Below are positions 1 to 6,654 of a stretch of DNA of 7,455 nucleotides, one piece after another. Position 1 is the first letter of the stretch. Each line of letters opens with the position of its first letter. This DNA is from Verrucomicrobiales bacterium. GTDB lineage: Bacteria > Verrucomicrobiota > Verrucomicrobiia > Verrucomicrobiales > V1-33. The stretch is taken from NCBI GenBank assembly GCA_023253575.1, contig JALRGB010000228.1, forward strand, positions 1 to 7,455, in the 5' to 3' direction. Below the pieces are notes generated by a model. It had not been told where the DNA came from and made no database searches. It saw nothing but the letters and a program-made list of their open reading frames with translations. The translations under genes were made by a program, and so were the position numbers.

Positions 1-324
1 ATACGCCCCCACTCGGTATTTGACCCCGCTGTTGGCTCCTGCCGCCGCTTTCCAAGAAAACTCCAGCTCAAAGTTCTCCCACTCGCCCGTCGTCACAATG
101 TCGCCCCCAGCCCCAGAGCGGTGAATCATTCCGTCCCGAACTTCCCATCCTACTGTCACCGGTTGCCCGCTCTTCGTCGTCCACCCAGTCAGACTGGTTC
201 CATCAAAAAGCATCAGCCATTCCCCAACAGCCGCCGTCTTTGACGGGGTCCCTGAAGGGGTCGCCATCACCCATGAGGGAAAAAGGAGCAGGCAGGCGGC
301 AAACAAGCGGTAGCGTAGTTTCAT
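1..324 (-). CDS. Secreted DUF1080 / 3-keto-disaccharide hydrolase-like protein (5' part only)
   Basis: Reading the minus strand from the ATG at 324 gives 108 codons with no stop, so the gene continues past the left edge. Residues 1-21 form a clean signal peptide: MKLRYR, a hydrophobic core FAACLLLFP, then SWVMA before the likely cut. The mature part opens with EWLMLFDGTSLTGWT (about 35-48), the hallmark start of the DUF1080 concanavalin-like fold. GWEVRDGMIHRSG (59-71), GDIVTTGEWENFELEFSWK (74-92) and ANSGVKYRVG (97-106) follow in the order usual for the family. Family knowledge: DUF1080 proteins include 3-keto-disaccharide hydrolases and many uncharacterised exported proteins expanded in Verrucomicrobiota and Planctomycetota. 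The likely site of action is the periplasm or cell surface; the substrate cannot be told from this fragment. The Shine-Dalgarno sequence before the ATG is poor, as is common in this group. It is transcribed divergently from the HU gene. Confidence 0.9.
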   Translation of the reverse strand, partial: MKLRYRLFAACLLLFPSWVMATPSGTPSKTAAVGEWLMLFDGTSLTGWTTKSGQPVTVGWEVRDGMIHRSGAGGDIVTTGEWENFELEFSWKAAAGANSGVKYRVGAY

Positions 325-456
325 GGTGTCAATCAATGATCAAAGGGGCCCGCAAGGCGGTGAATCGGAAAAGTGACGGCTCGACTCGGTCAATTGCAAC
401 TAAAATAGAGGACTTTCCGTGGCGGCCGTGATTCGCTCCCTGCTGGCAGTTATGGA

Positions 457-489
457 TTGACGACATGCCGCGCAGTCCATATTTATACT
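457..489 (+). promoter_or_regulatory. Weak candidate promoter for the HU-xseA pair
   Basis: TTGACG at 457-462 resembles a sigma70 -35 box, and TATACT at 484-489 is a 5/6 match to a -10 box about 40 bases before the HU start. The spacing between them is 21 bases, too long for a standard promoter. A poorer -10 (TATTTA, 480-485) gives 17 bases. One or other element may be wrong. The position fits the start of the HU gene, but the call is tentative. Confidence 0.3.
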
Positions 490-528
490 GTGTTCACTGC
501 CTTTGCATTCATCAACTAGAGACACCTC

Positions 529-834
529 ATGGCTACTATTACGAAACGAGACTTGGTCATCTCACTGAGCAACGAAACGGGTCTGACCCAGCGGGAAGTT
601 TTTTCCGTGATCCAAGGACTGATTGACAGCGTCACCGCTTCTCTGGCCCAAAACGACGAAGTCGTCCTGCGCAACTTCGGCACGTTCCTAGTCAAAGAAA
701 CGAAAGCTAAAATCGGCCGTAATCCCAATCGCCCCGAAAAAGATGTCAAAATTCCACCGCGGACGGTCGTCAAGTTCAAACCTGGTAAGGAAATGAAAGA
801 CAAGGTGGCGAAAATCTACAAAAAATCGAAGTAG
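529..834 (+). CDS. HU/IHF-family nucleoid DNA-binding protein
   Basis: A 101-residue protein of normal length for the HU/IHF family (about 90-105). Residues 1-45 form the helical dimerisation part, starting ITKRDLVISLSNETGLTQRE. VVLRNFGTF (45-53) is the conserved turn into the DNA-binding beta arms. The arm signature GRNP (63-66) carries the proline that intercalates into DNA in this family; IPPRTVVKFKPGKEMK (75-90) completes it. The C-terminus is lysine-rich (KIYKKSK). Family role: dimers bend and compact DNA and assist replication, recombination and transcription. HU and IHF subunits cannot be separated safely from sequence alone, so no symbol is given. The ATG at 529 has a weak GAG (519-521) seven bases upstream and no competing start. 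The gene ends 15 bases before xseA, so the two are probably cotranscribed. Confidence 0.95.
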   Translation: MATITKRDLVISLSNETGLTQREVFSVIQGLIDSVTASLAQNDEVVLRNFGTFLVKETKAKIGRNPNRPEKDVKIPPRTVVKFKPGKEMKDKVAKIYKKSK

Positions 835-849
835 ACCGCTGACTTCATC

Positions 850-2568
850 GTGGCCGCTCGAAAATCGACCCGTAAGCGGCCCGAGCCAGTCCAAGTCAGT
901 TTGGATCTGGATTTTGGCCAGCCCCCGCCAGCCCTCACCGCCGGCCCGACCTCGGGTTCCGGTGTTGGGGCGGCGGGTCTGCTTTCTTCCGCCGGTCTGA
1001 TGGCGCCAGTGACGACTTCTATCGTCGCTACTCCATCTTTTGTACCGCCAGTGGGCGGCGCATCCGCCGCCGGGGTGCGCGTGGCTGAATCCGAGACCCA
1101 TCCGTCGACTCATTCCAGTTTTTCTTCTCGTTCCGAACTTCAAACCGTCCCGCCTGTCGCGGAGGCGCCGCCTGCTGTTCTGACCGTCACTCAGTTGACG
1201 AAAAAAATCCGTCGATTGCTGGAATTGCAGTATGGGCATGTGTGGGTGGAAGGGGAACTGAGTAACGTGCGGAGGCAGCCCAATGGGCATGCCTATTTTA
1301 CGCTCAAGGATGGCGGGGCTCAGCTGACGTGCGTGTTATTTCGTGGTCAGGCTCACGCCGGGATGCCGACGCCCGAGGATGGATTGCATGTCCAACTGGG
1401 TGGCGAGATCACCGTGTATGAGCCACGCGGCCAATATCAATTGATTGTGCAGGAAATGCAGGTGGCCGGTATGGGGGTGCTGCAGGCCAAATTTGAAGCG
1501 CTGAAGCGGCGGTTGGCGGCCGAAGGATTATTTGATGCCGGGCGCAAACGCCGTCTTCCCGAGTTTCCGGCTTGTGTCGCGCTGGTGACATCTCCGACGG
1601 GTGCGGCCGTGCGCGATATGCTGACGGTGCTGGCCCGCCGGGCACCGTGGGTGCAGGTGCTGATCGTGCCGGTGCGAGTCCAAGGGGACGGCGCCGCCAC
1701 GGAAATTGCTACGGCGATCCGCCGACTCGGCGATTATGCCTCGCTGGGGCTTCCGCGGCCGGATGTGGTCATTGTCGGGCGCGGCGGAGGCAGCATGGAG
1801 GATTTGTGGTGCTTTAATGACGAGGTCGTGGCACGCGCGCTGGCCGAAAGTCCGATTCCAACGATTTCGGCCGTCGGACATGAAATTGATTTTACGATTG
1901 CCGATTTTGCGGCGGATGTGCGCGCGCTGACGCCGAGTGCGGCGGCCGAGCTGGCGGTCCCGGATGGCGCTGATCTGCGGCGTCGATTGCTCTCGCTGCG
2001 GCGGTCCATGGTGGCGCATGCGTCCGAAGGGGTGCGTCACGCGCGAACAGTGGTCGATTTCCATCGACGCAGCGGTCTTGCGCGTGAGCCGCTGCGGATC
2101 TTAGCCCAGTGTGCGCAACAGGTTGACGGCTTGGCCGAGTCATTGCGGCGAGCGGCCGACGACGGGTTGCGCTTGCAGAAGGAGCGACTGGAGCGGCTGG
2201 GTCACCGCCTCGCCGCACAACGCCCGGGTCATGTGCTGGCCCAGCGAGCCCAGATGCTGACTCACCTCGCCACCCGGTTGTCGGTCGCCCAAGCCCGCCA
2301 GCGTCAGGCGGCCGAAGTCAGGATCCAGCGCGCGTCCGATATGCTGCGGTCCCTAGGCCCGCAGGCTGTTCTGTCGCGCGGCTATACTATGACTCTGGCT
2401 CCCAACGGGCAGGCCCTGACTCGGGCTACCCAAGTCCGGCCTGGTGACCGCCTCACCACCCGGCTCGCTGATGGAACCATCGAAAGCCTCGTCACAACCC
2501 CGAGACTCCCTCCCGCCGGAGGTGCTCCCGCGGCCCGCTCCAGTCGCTCCGGCCGCTCGCAGCGTTGA
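850..2568 (+). CDS. xseA: Exodeoxyribonuclease VII large subunit
   Basis: Catalytic subunit of exonuclease VII, a cytoplasmic metal-independent nuclease that degrades single-stranded DNA from both ends to short oligonucleotides, acting in repair and mutation avoidance with several XseB subunits. The 572-residue product shows the full family order: an OB-fold (about 111-205, with VWVEGELSNVRRQPNGHAYF and LKDGGAQLTCVLFRG); the nuclease core with TSPTGAAVRD (248-257), GRGGGSMEDLWCFNDE (310-325) and GHEIDFTIADFAADVRALTP (343-362); a helical arm (about 375-500); and the C-terminal VLSRGYTMTLAPNGQAL (507-523). It is over 100 residues longer than E. coli XseA because of a Pro/Ala/Ser/Gly-rich N-terminal extension of about 108 residues and a short basic tail. 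The start taken is GTG at 850, without a clear Shine-Dalgarno; ATG at 1000 (residue 51) is an alternative that would shorten the extension. No xseB lies downstream. Confidence 0.96.
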   Translation: MAARKSTRKRPEPVQVSLDLDFGQPPPALTAGPTSGSGVGAAGLLSSAGLMAPVTTSIVATPSFVPPVGGASAAGVRVAESETHPSTHSSFSSRSELQTVPPVAEAPPAVLTVTQLTKKIRRLLELQYGHVWVEGELSNVRRQPNGHAYFTLKDGGAQLTCVLFRGQAHAGMPTPEDGLHVQLGGEITVYEPRGQYQLIVQEMQVAGMGVLQAKFEALKRRLAAEGLFDAGRKRRLPEFPACVALVTSPTGAAVRDMLTVLARRAPWVQVLIVPVRVQGDGAATEIATAIRRLGDYASLGLPRPDVVIVGRGGGSMEDLWCFNDEVVARALAESPIPTISAVGHEIDFTIADFAADVRALTPSAAAELAVPDGADLRRRLLSLRRSMVAHASEGVRHARTVVDFHRRSGLAREPLRILAQCAQQVDGLAESLRRAADDGLRLQKERLERLGHRLAAQRPGHVLAQRAQMLTHLATRLSVAQARQRQAAEVRIQRASDMLRSLGPQAVLSRGYTMTLAPNGQALTRATQVRPGDRLTTRLADGTIESLVTTPRLPPAGGAPAARSSRSGRSQR

Positions 2569-2785
2569 TCGTCAACCACAAGGAAAATAACCCCGTTGTC
2601 CAGACGACCGGATTCGTGGTTTCATTCGCGCTCGTCGGGACGTTAATCAACTTCCCTGTCGAGCACTGATCAGACTCCGTCGGTTAGCGGCGCTGAAGGG
2701 TCAACGCATACCAGCTCACGGGCAATGCCCTAGGAACCTCGTCCGAGAGAATCGGTGCGTTCTGAAGGAACGCCGCATTCACGGA
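2569..2785. other. Convergent intergenic region between xseA and the large minus-strand gene
   Basis: The stretch separates two converging genes and should hold terminators for both, yet shows no classic GC hairpin followed by a T-run. Structures visible are an imperfect 8-bp inverted repeat at 2637-2656 (GGGACGTT / AACTTCCC, one mismatch, 4-base loop), GGGC-AAT-GCCC at 2720-2730 and a perfect 6-bp hairpin at 2757-2773. On the minus strand, 33 sense codons continue in frame after the stop of the large gene, as far as a TAA at 2684-2686. No xseB-like ORF was seen. Confidence 0.5.
2757..2773 (-). terminator. Hairpin just downstream of the large minus-strand gene
   Basis: GCGTTC and GAACGC form a perfect 6-bp stem with a 5-base loop, starting 12 bases beyond the TGA (2786-2788) of the large gene. 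Position and stem suit a transcript end, but no U-run follows on either strand. It may be a mere 3'-end stem-loop or a chance palindrome. Confidence 0.25.
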
Positions 2786-5700
2786 TCAGGGGGTTTTTGC
2801 GGTGGCTGGTGGAGTGAGCGTATGGATGGTGTGGTGCAGGGAGCCGGTGAAGGCCGTGCCGGCGGCGTCGCGCATGTTCCAGGTGATGGCCACGCTATGG
2901 GCTGGGGCCAAATCTGGCAGGTCCAGGGTGATGGTGCGCTGATCGTGGCTGAACTGGATTTTGGCTACGGTGAGCGGGTGTTCATTGATATGTTGGGATC
3001 CGTAATCTGCGCTACGGCGGAGGCTCCATGTTTTGACGTCGATGGCGGACGTGGGGGTGACGGGATCCAGAGGTTCGGTGAAAGTCAGGCTGATTTGGCC
3101 CGGGCGCGCGACCACGTGAGTGGGCAGGTGGAACGGCCTGCCGGTGTGGCGAAGGCGGTAGAACCCGCCGTCTTGCTGACAGTTGGTGGCCCAGCCCACC
3201 ATGCCGCAGGCGTAGAGCGCGCCATTGGGATGAAAGCGGCCACGCATCACACCGGTGGGGAGGTCGGCAATTGGCAGTTCACAAACGCCCCCTTGGACTT
3301 TGTTGCCGACGTGTTCGTGGGGGACGATATAGACGCGTCCATAGCCATAGCTGAGGTTGAGCAGTGATCCGGCCAGCGGGCCCCAGGCTGAAGGCGGCAC
3401 CCAGACCAGTTCGGCGGGTGAGCGGTCTTTGTCATTGGTGATCCAGGCCAATGGCTGGCGCATAGCGGTGTCGGCGGTGTCGGTCACGCTGGTATAGCCA
3501 AACATATTGCCGTAAAATCCACCGTCTGGAAGAACGTGATTGATGCGGTTTTTCGGGGTCCAGTGACCTTCCTGATCGGTGACGAAGAATGTGCCGTCAG
3601 GGTTGAGGCAGACGCCGTTAGCGGCTCTGAATCCATGTGCGATGATTTCGGTGGTGGCGCCGTCAGCGCTGACCCGCAGCAAGGTGCCATGATGAGGGAC
3701 GACAGCCGGCAGAGCGTGCCGCGCCGATTTAGCATAATAAAAATTTCCCGAGGCATCCACTTGCAGTCCCATGGCAAATTCATGGAAATGCGCTGTCACC
3801 TGATGGTCATTGTTAAAGTTCTCAATAAAGTCGGTCTCGCCGTCGCCATTTACGTCTCGCAGCCGCGCAATCTGATCGCGGCAGCAAACAAACAATTCCC
3901 CATTGCGGAATTTCACCCCCAGTGGTTGAAAAAGTCCGGTCGCCAAACGATGCCAGCGCAGCCCGCCGGTTCCATCCACTCCGTCGACCCGCCAGACATC
4001 GCCATTCCAAGTGCAGACCGCCGCACTTTTGCCGTCCGGATAGAAATCAAAGCCGCTCGTCCTCATCCACGCCTGCCATGGATTGGTTGACGGTAGCGTC
4101 AGGGTGTCGACGGCCACGGCCCTGTCTTCCGCGCCGACGGCGACGGTCGTCGTCACTTCCTGATTCCAGCGCGGCGGGCCGCCGCGGGTCAGCGGCGCGA
4201 GGTCGAGCGGCGTCGTGTCGGTTTCCTGCAGGGCCCTTAGGGTGGCCGCATCAAGGCGGGTCATGAAAATCCGAAGCTGGCGCGGGCGGGTTGATGGAGG
4301 CAACTGCAGGCAGGTAAATCCTTCGTTTTTCTGAAGGCTGGCGCCTTCGCCCTGCAGCGAGATGGCCACAGATTCCTGATCGGGGGCGATGCGCATGGTG
4401 AGCGGCGCGGTCGACGGGCCGACGTTCAATGTGCGAACGAAGACTGGGGAGGCGCCGTAAGCGATGAGACCGGGAGAGTCGAGGACGGCTGTGGTGCCCA
4501 CCGTGTAGCTGACGACAACGCGGGTACCATGCTGGTAGATTCCCTCGTAATGAGTCCAAGCCCGGGGCAGGGGACCAAAGGGTTTGCCGTCGCGCCCAAG
4601 CGGCCGCGGGTCATCCCATGAACCGCTGGCGGGATCGGCCCAGCCCGGTCCCACCGGATTCGTCACGGTCTGGTCTCCGACAATACTGGTATGGCTTCCA
4701 TGAGAACCATCAAAAGCAATGCCTTTCCAGTCGACAAATCCTTCGCCGCTCCATGCCGAAGCCACCCGCATCGTATCATGGTCGTAGAGCATCCAATTCC
4801 TCCCTTGCGAGATGCCGCCGGGTCCGTCATCTAGACGAATGGCAATACCTTTGTGAGCCAGATTGTCAGGGGCCACTTCGTACGTCCAGAGCAGTGAGGG
4901 GCCGAAATCCATCATCTGGTACGGTGGTTTGCGCTCGATTTCTTGTTCCTCATCCACGGTGGCCAGTCCGCGCGGCAGCCCGCGGAGATACTCGGCGTTG
5001 GTTTCCGCGTATTGCGATGGATTTTTGCGCAAAAATGTTTCACGGATATAGTGAATGACGTCGTATTTTTGACGCGCTGTGTATTGCGGCTGGGCCACCA
5101 TTTGGCCGTACCCTCGCGTCAGCGTGTTGAACATGGCGTAGGGATCACTGCCGTTTTTCATGAGTCCTTCAGCAAACCGTGGAGCCGTCGGTAGCGAGCC
5201 AGGAGCTTCGAGCGTGCCATGACAAACGACGCATAGTTGGGCATAAATTTGCCGGCCTCGGTCGAGGCTGTCGTCATTCCAGCGGCTAATGATCGCTCGA
5301 TGATCGGTGCGGTCGAGCGGCTGACTCCAGACCTGCCGGAATTGCATTCCCGCTGTCGCCGTGAGTCGCAGGGTGGGTTTCGTCGCCTCGGGGCGGTCAG
5401 TCGGCTGCCACTCAAAGTCCGGAGTATTGGCTTGGCGCGCATCCGGGCCGGTGAGCTGATCGATTTCTTCTCCACCCAAAGCCCGGCGATAGAACCGCAC
5501 GGCTGCCAGATCGCCAGCAAAGGCACCCCCAAAGTCCGGTGAGGCCGACCCAATTTTAAAGACGTGGGTGGCGGTATCAGGACGGGTGAAATTTTCATGG
5601 GAGGAAAGCGGTTGGCCATCGAGGTGCATGCTGACCGTTCCCTGCCGCGACACCAAAGCGGCCGTGTGCCATTGACCGTCGGAGACCACCGGGCCGTCGA

Positions 5701-6319
5701 CATGCGCTCCGACCCATCCAATGTCATAAACCAGTCGGCCATCACGAATAAAAAACGCCTTGGCATCTGGCGCCCATGGTCCGTCCAGCGGCGTCATGGA
5801 GGCCAGAGTGCCCCCAGTCGTCGTGCGAAACCGGATGGTCAGCGTGAAATCTTGATCCCATCGGAGCTCGGTCCGGGCCTGTTGGAGTGTCGATTGAAAC
5901 GACGCCGCAAGCGAGGAGCCTGCTTCCGCGGGCACTGCGATTTCCCTGCGCGATGTTTCCTGTCCCTCGCGCCACACTCGGGCCAGTCCCGGCTTGGACG
6001 GAAGTTGCTCCACGGCCATCTCGATCGTCTGCCAAGTGCCAGCCGGCCCATCAAGGGCTACCGTGCCGCCGTCTCTGAGTTCGAGGTTAGCGACGGCATC
6101 GTCCGATGGCCTGAAGTATTCAACATGAATGCGGGTGTTAGTCAGCTCATGGCGCACTAGCCAGTCGCCCTCGCCCGCACTGATCACTCCGTCCCGCTCC
6201 GTCCACGAGGCCGGTCGCTCCAAAACCGGCAACGGTACGGCCTCCCTCGGTAGCGCCGCCTGCAAAACGGAAGGAACGGCCGCAACGATCAGACTCAAAA
6301 AAACGAGGGAACAATTCAT
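2786..6319 (-). CDS. Exported LamG / cytochrome c / DUF6797 / beta-propeller multidomain protein
   Basis: A 1177-residue exported protein of a type found in Verrucomicrobiota and Planctomycetota. Domains in order: signal peptide 1-21 (NCSLVFLSLIVAAVPSVLQA); a short DUF1080-like beta module about 35-125 (SWTERDGVI...DWLVRHELTNTRIHVEYF); a LamG/concanavalin-like domain about 135-290 (DGQWHTAALV, MHLDGQPL, AVRFYRRAL); one class I cytochrome c domain about 350-430, heme site CVVCH at 363-367, probable axial Met in RGYGQM (402-407); a DUF6797-type region about 435-720; a sorbosone dehydrogenase-like beta-propeller about 740-1060 with an acidic DVNGDGETD loop; and an Ig-like C-terminal domain. It probably binds carbohydrate and passes electrons from an oxidation to the heme; substrate and activity are not known. 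Start: an in-frame TAG at 6338-6340 leaves TTG 6331 or ATG 6319. ATG is chosen because the signal peptide begins there; AGGA fits TTG better. Confidence 0.9.
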   Translation of the reverse strand: MNCSLVFLSLIVAAVPSVLQAALPREAVPLPVLERPASWTERDGVISAGEGDWLVRHELTNTRIHVEYFRPSDDAVANLELRDGGTVALDGPAGTWQTIEMAVEQLPSKPGLARVWREGQETSRREIAVPAEAGSSLAASFQSTLQQARTELRWDQDFTLTIRFRTTTGGTLASMTPLDGPWAPDAKAFFIRDGRLVYDIGWVGAHVDGPVVSDGQWHTAALVSRQGTVSMHLDGQPLSSHENFTRPDTATHVFKIGSASPDFGGAFAGDLAAVRFYRRALGGEEIDQLTGPDARQANTPDFEWQPTDRPEATKPTLRLTATAGMQFRQVWSQPLDRTDHRAIISRWNDDSLDRGRQIYAQLCVVCHGTLEAPGSLPTAPRFAEGLMKNGSDPYAMFNTLTRGYGQMVAQPQYTARQKYDVIHYIRETFLRKNPSQYAETNAEYLRGLPRGLATVDEEQEIERKPPYQMMDFGPSLLWTYEVAPDNLAHKGIAIRLDDGPGGISQGRNWMLYDHDTMRVASAWSGEGFVDWKGIAFDGSHGSHTSIVGDQTVTNPVGPGWADPASGSWDDPRPLGRDGKPFGPLPRAWTHYEGIYQHGTRVVVSYTVGTTAVLDSPGLIAYGASPVFVRTLNVGPSTAPLTMRIAPDQESVAISLQGEGASLQKNEGFTCLQLPPSTRPRQLRIFMTRLDAATLRALQETDTTPLDLAPLTRGGPPRWNQEVTTTVAVGAEDRAVAVDTLTLPSTNPWQAWMRTSGFDFYPDGKSAAVCTWNGDVWRVDGVDGTGGLRWHRLATGLFQPLGVKFRNGELFVCCRDQIARLRDVNGDGETDFIENFNNDHQVTAHFHEFAMGLQVDASGNFYYAKSARHALPAVVPHHGTLLRVSADGATTEIIAHGFRAANGVCLNPDGTFFVTDQEGHWTPKNRINHVLPDGGFYGNMFGYTSVTDTADTAMRQPLAWITNDKDRSPAELVWVPPSAWGPLAGSLLNLSYGYGRVYIVPHEHVGNKVQGGVCELPIADLPTGVMRGRFHPNGALYACGMVGWATNCQQDGGFYRLRHTGRPFHLPTHVVARPGQISLTFTEPLDPVTPTSAIDVKTWSLRRSADYGSQHINEHPLTVAKIQFSHDQRTITLDLPDLAPAHSVAITWNMRDAAGTAFTGSLHHTIHTLTPPATAKTP

Positions 6320-6479
6320 GGCTGCCGCCAAGAAGTCCTACTTTCTCGCTTCTGCCAAGAAAGGATTAACCGTCTCTTCCTTGGGCGCCGAAAAGGAAAA
6401 TCCACAAAATCCATCTGATCTGAAAAAGGGCACTGGCCCCACCGGTTGGGAAACCTGCGAAAAATGTCCGGCTTTTTAG
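6318..6479 (+). CDS. Marginal small ORF, 53 codons, ending in a CxxC motif
   Basis: Unrecognised and uncertain. An ATG at 6318 is preceded by GAGGGA (6305-6310) at seven bases, the best Shine-Dalgarno-like sequence seen in this window. The product would begin MAAAKKSYFLASAKKG, is lysine-rich, and ends WETCEKCPAF with a CxxC pair that could bind metal or form a disulfide. Its start shares the CATG at 6317-6320 with the ATG of the large minus-strand gene, so the two would be divergent and overlapping by two bases. The reading frame is also open further upstream, antisense to the large gene, so openness alone is weak evidence. Its stop lies in the loop of the 6460-6494 hairpin. It may be chance; no homologue is known to me. 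Confidence 0.18.
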   Translation: MAAAKKSYFLASAKKGLTVSSLGAEKENPQNPSDLKKGTGPTGWETCEKCPAF

Positions 6480-6494
6480 GGCCAGACACTTTTT
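6460..6494. terminator. Bidirectional terminator-like hairpin
   Basis: AAAAATGTCCGGC (6460-6472) and GCCAGACACTTTTT (6481-6494) pair across an 8-base loop with one mismatch and one bulged base. Read on either strand the GC part of the stem is followed by five Us, so it could end transcription both ways. On the minus strand it sits about 160 bases past the stop of the LTD gene, the gene most likely to use it. The 3' arm is itself the first copy of the repeated CAGACACTTTTT motif. Confidence 0.45.
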
Positions 6495-6567
6495 GCACGG
6501 CATTTTAAAGGGTCAGACACTTTTTGGTCGCGAGATTTTAGGATCAATTTAGGGGTCAGACACTTTA
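6473..6567 (+). repeat. Three direct copies of a GGGTCAGACACTTTTT-type repeat
   Basis: Three copies of a unit close to TTTTAGGGTCAGACACTTTTT lie in the same direction. Their CAGACAC cores are at 6483-6489, 6514-6520 and 6557-6563, giving spacings of 31 and 43 bases. Each is preceded by a T-rich run, an A and a G-run, and followed by three to five Ts. Two degenerate inverted relatives lie to the left (6423-6440 and 6460-6472). The motif resembles short dispersed repeats that I recall near REP-associated or IS200-like tyrosine transposases in diverse bacteria. No transposase is visible here, so these may be remnants of insertion or repeats mobilised from elsewhere. Confidence 0.7.
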
Positions 6568-6654
6568 TGAGCGTTGATGCTCAACGATCAGTGTTGAGGG
6601 TCTCCCTGGGCGCACCGTGGGCCGGTGGAGATAGCCAAAAACCATCGGCTCGCA

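Larger units (their letters stand above)
6320..6654. other. Intergenic region between the large gene and the LTD gene
   Basis: About 335 bases without a secure gene. From low to high coordinate it holds the 5' leader of the large minus-strand gene (including a CTTTCT/AGAAAG inverted repeat at 6341-6363), a tandem ATTTT-rich patch around 6395-6415, the terminator-like hairpin at 6460-6494, three direct copies of a GGGTCAGACACTTTTT-type motif (6473-6567), a CGTTGA-TGC-TCAACG hairpin (6572-6586) and a CACCG-N5-CGGTG hairpin (6613-6627). No strong promoter could be picked for the large gene. Confidence 0.6.

Noticed and set aside
240..431. Open frame of 63 codons on the plus strand
   Set aside because: It is antisense to the signal peptide and start of the DUF1080 gene, has no family resemblance, and runs into the intergenic region.
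688..1290. 200-codon minus-strand open frame over the HU end and xseA start
   Set aside because: It is antisense to two secure genes; its Arg/His/Gly-rich composition is typical of a GC-rich shadow frame.
1528..2064. 178-codon minus-strand open frame inside xseA
   Set aside because: It overlaps the conserved nuclease core of XseA and has shadow-type composition with no domain.
2666..2673. CTGATCAG palindrome
   Set aside because: An 8-base palindrome without extended flanking symmetry is expected by chance.
2822..3367. 181-codon plus-strand open frame
   Set aside because: It is antisense to the C-terminal and propeller part of the large exported protein, whose domains are clear; no recognisable family.
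5564..6160. 198-codon plus-strand open frame
   Set aside because: It is antisense to the LamG region of the large protein, with no motif and no supporting start signal.
6341..6363. CTTTCT / AGAAAG inverted repeat in the leader of the large gene as a regulatory element
   Set aside because: Six A/T-rich pairs with an 11-base loop are too weak to claim as an operator or riboswitch.
6316..6498. 60-codon minus-strand frame starting at a GTG inside the repeat
   Set aside because: It starts in a repeat copy, passes through the hairpin and overlaps the start of the large gene in another frame; its composition is not protein-like.
6473..6567. CRISPR array
   Set aside because: The units are short, only three in number, and separated by unequal 31- and 43-base steps, with no adjacent cas gene in the window.
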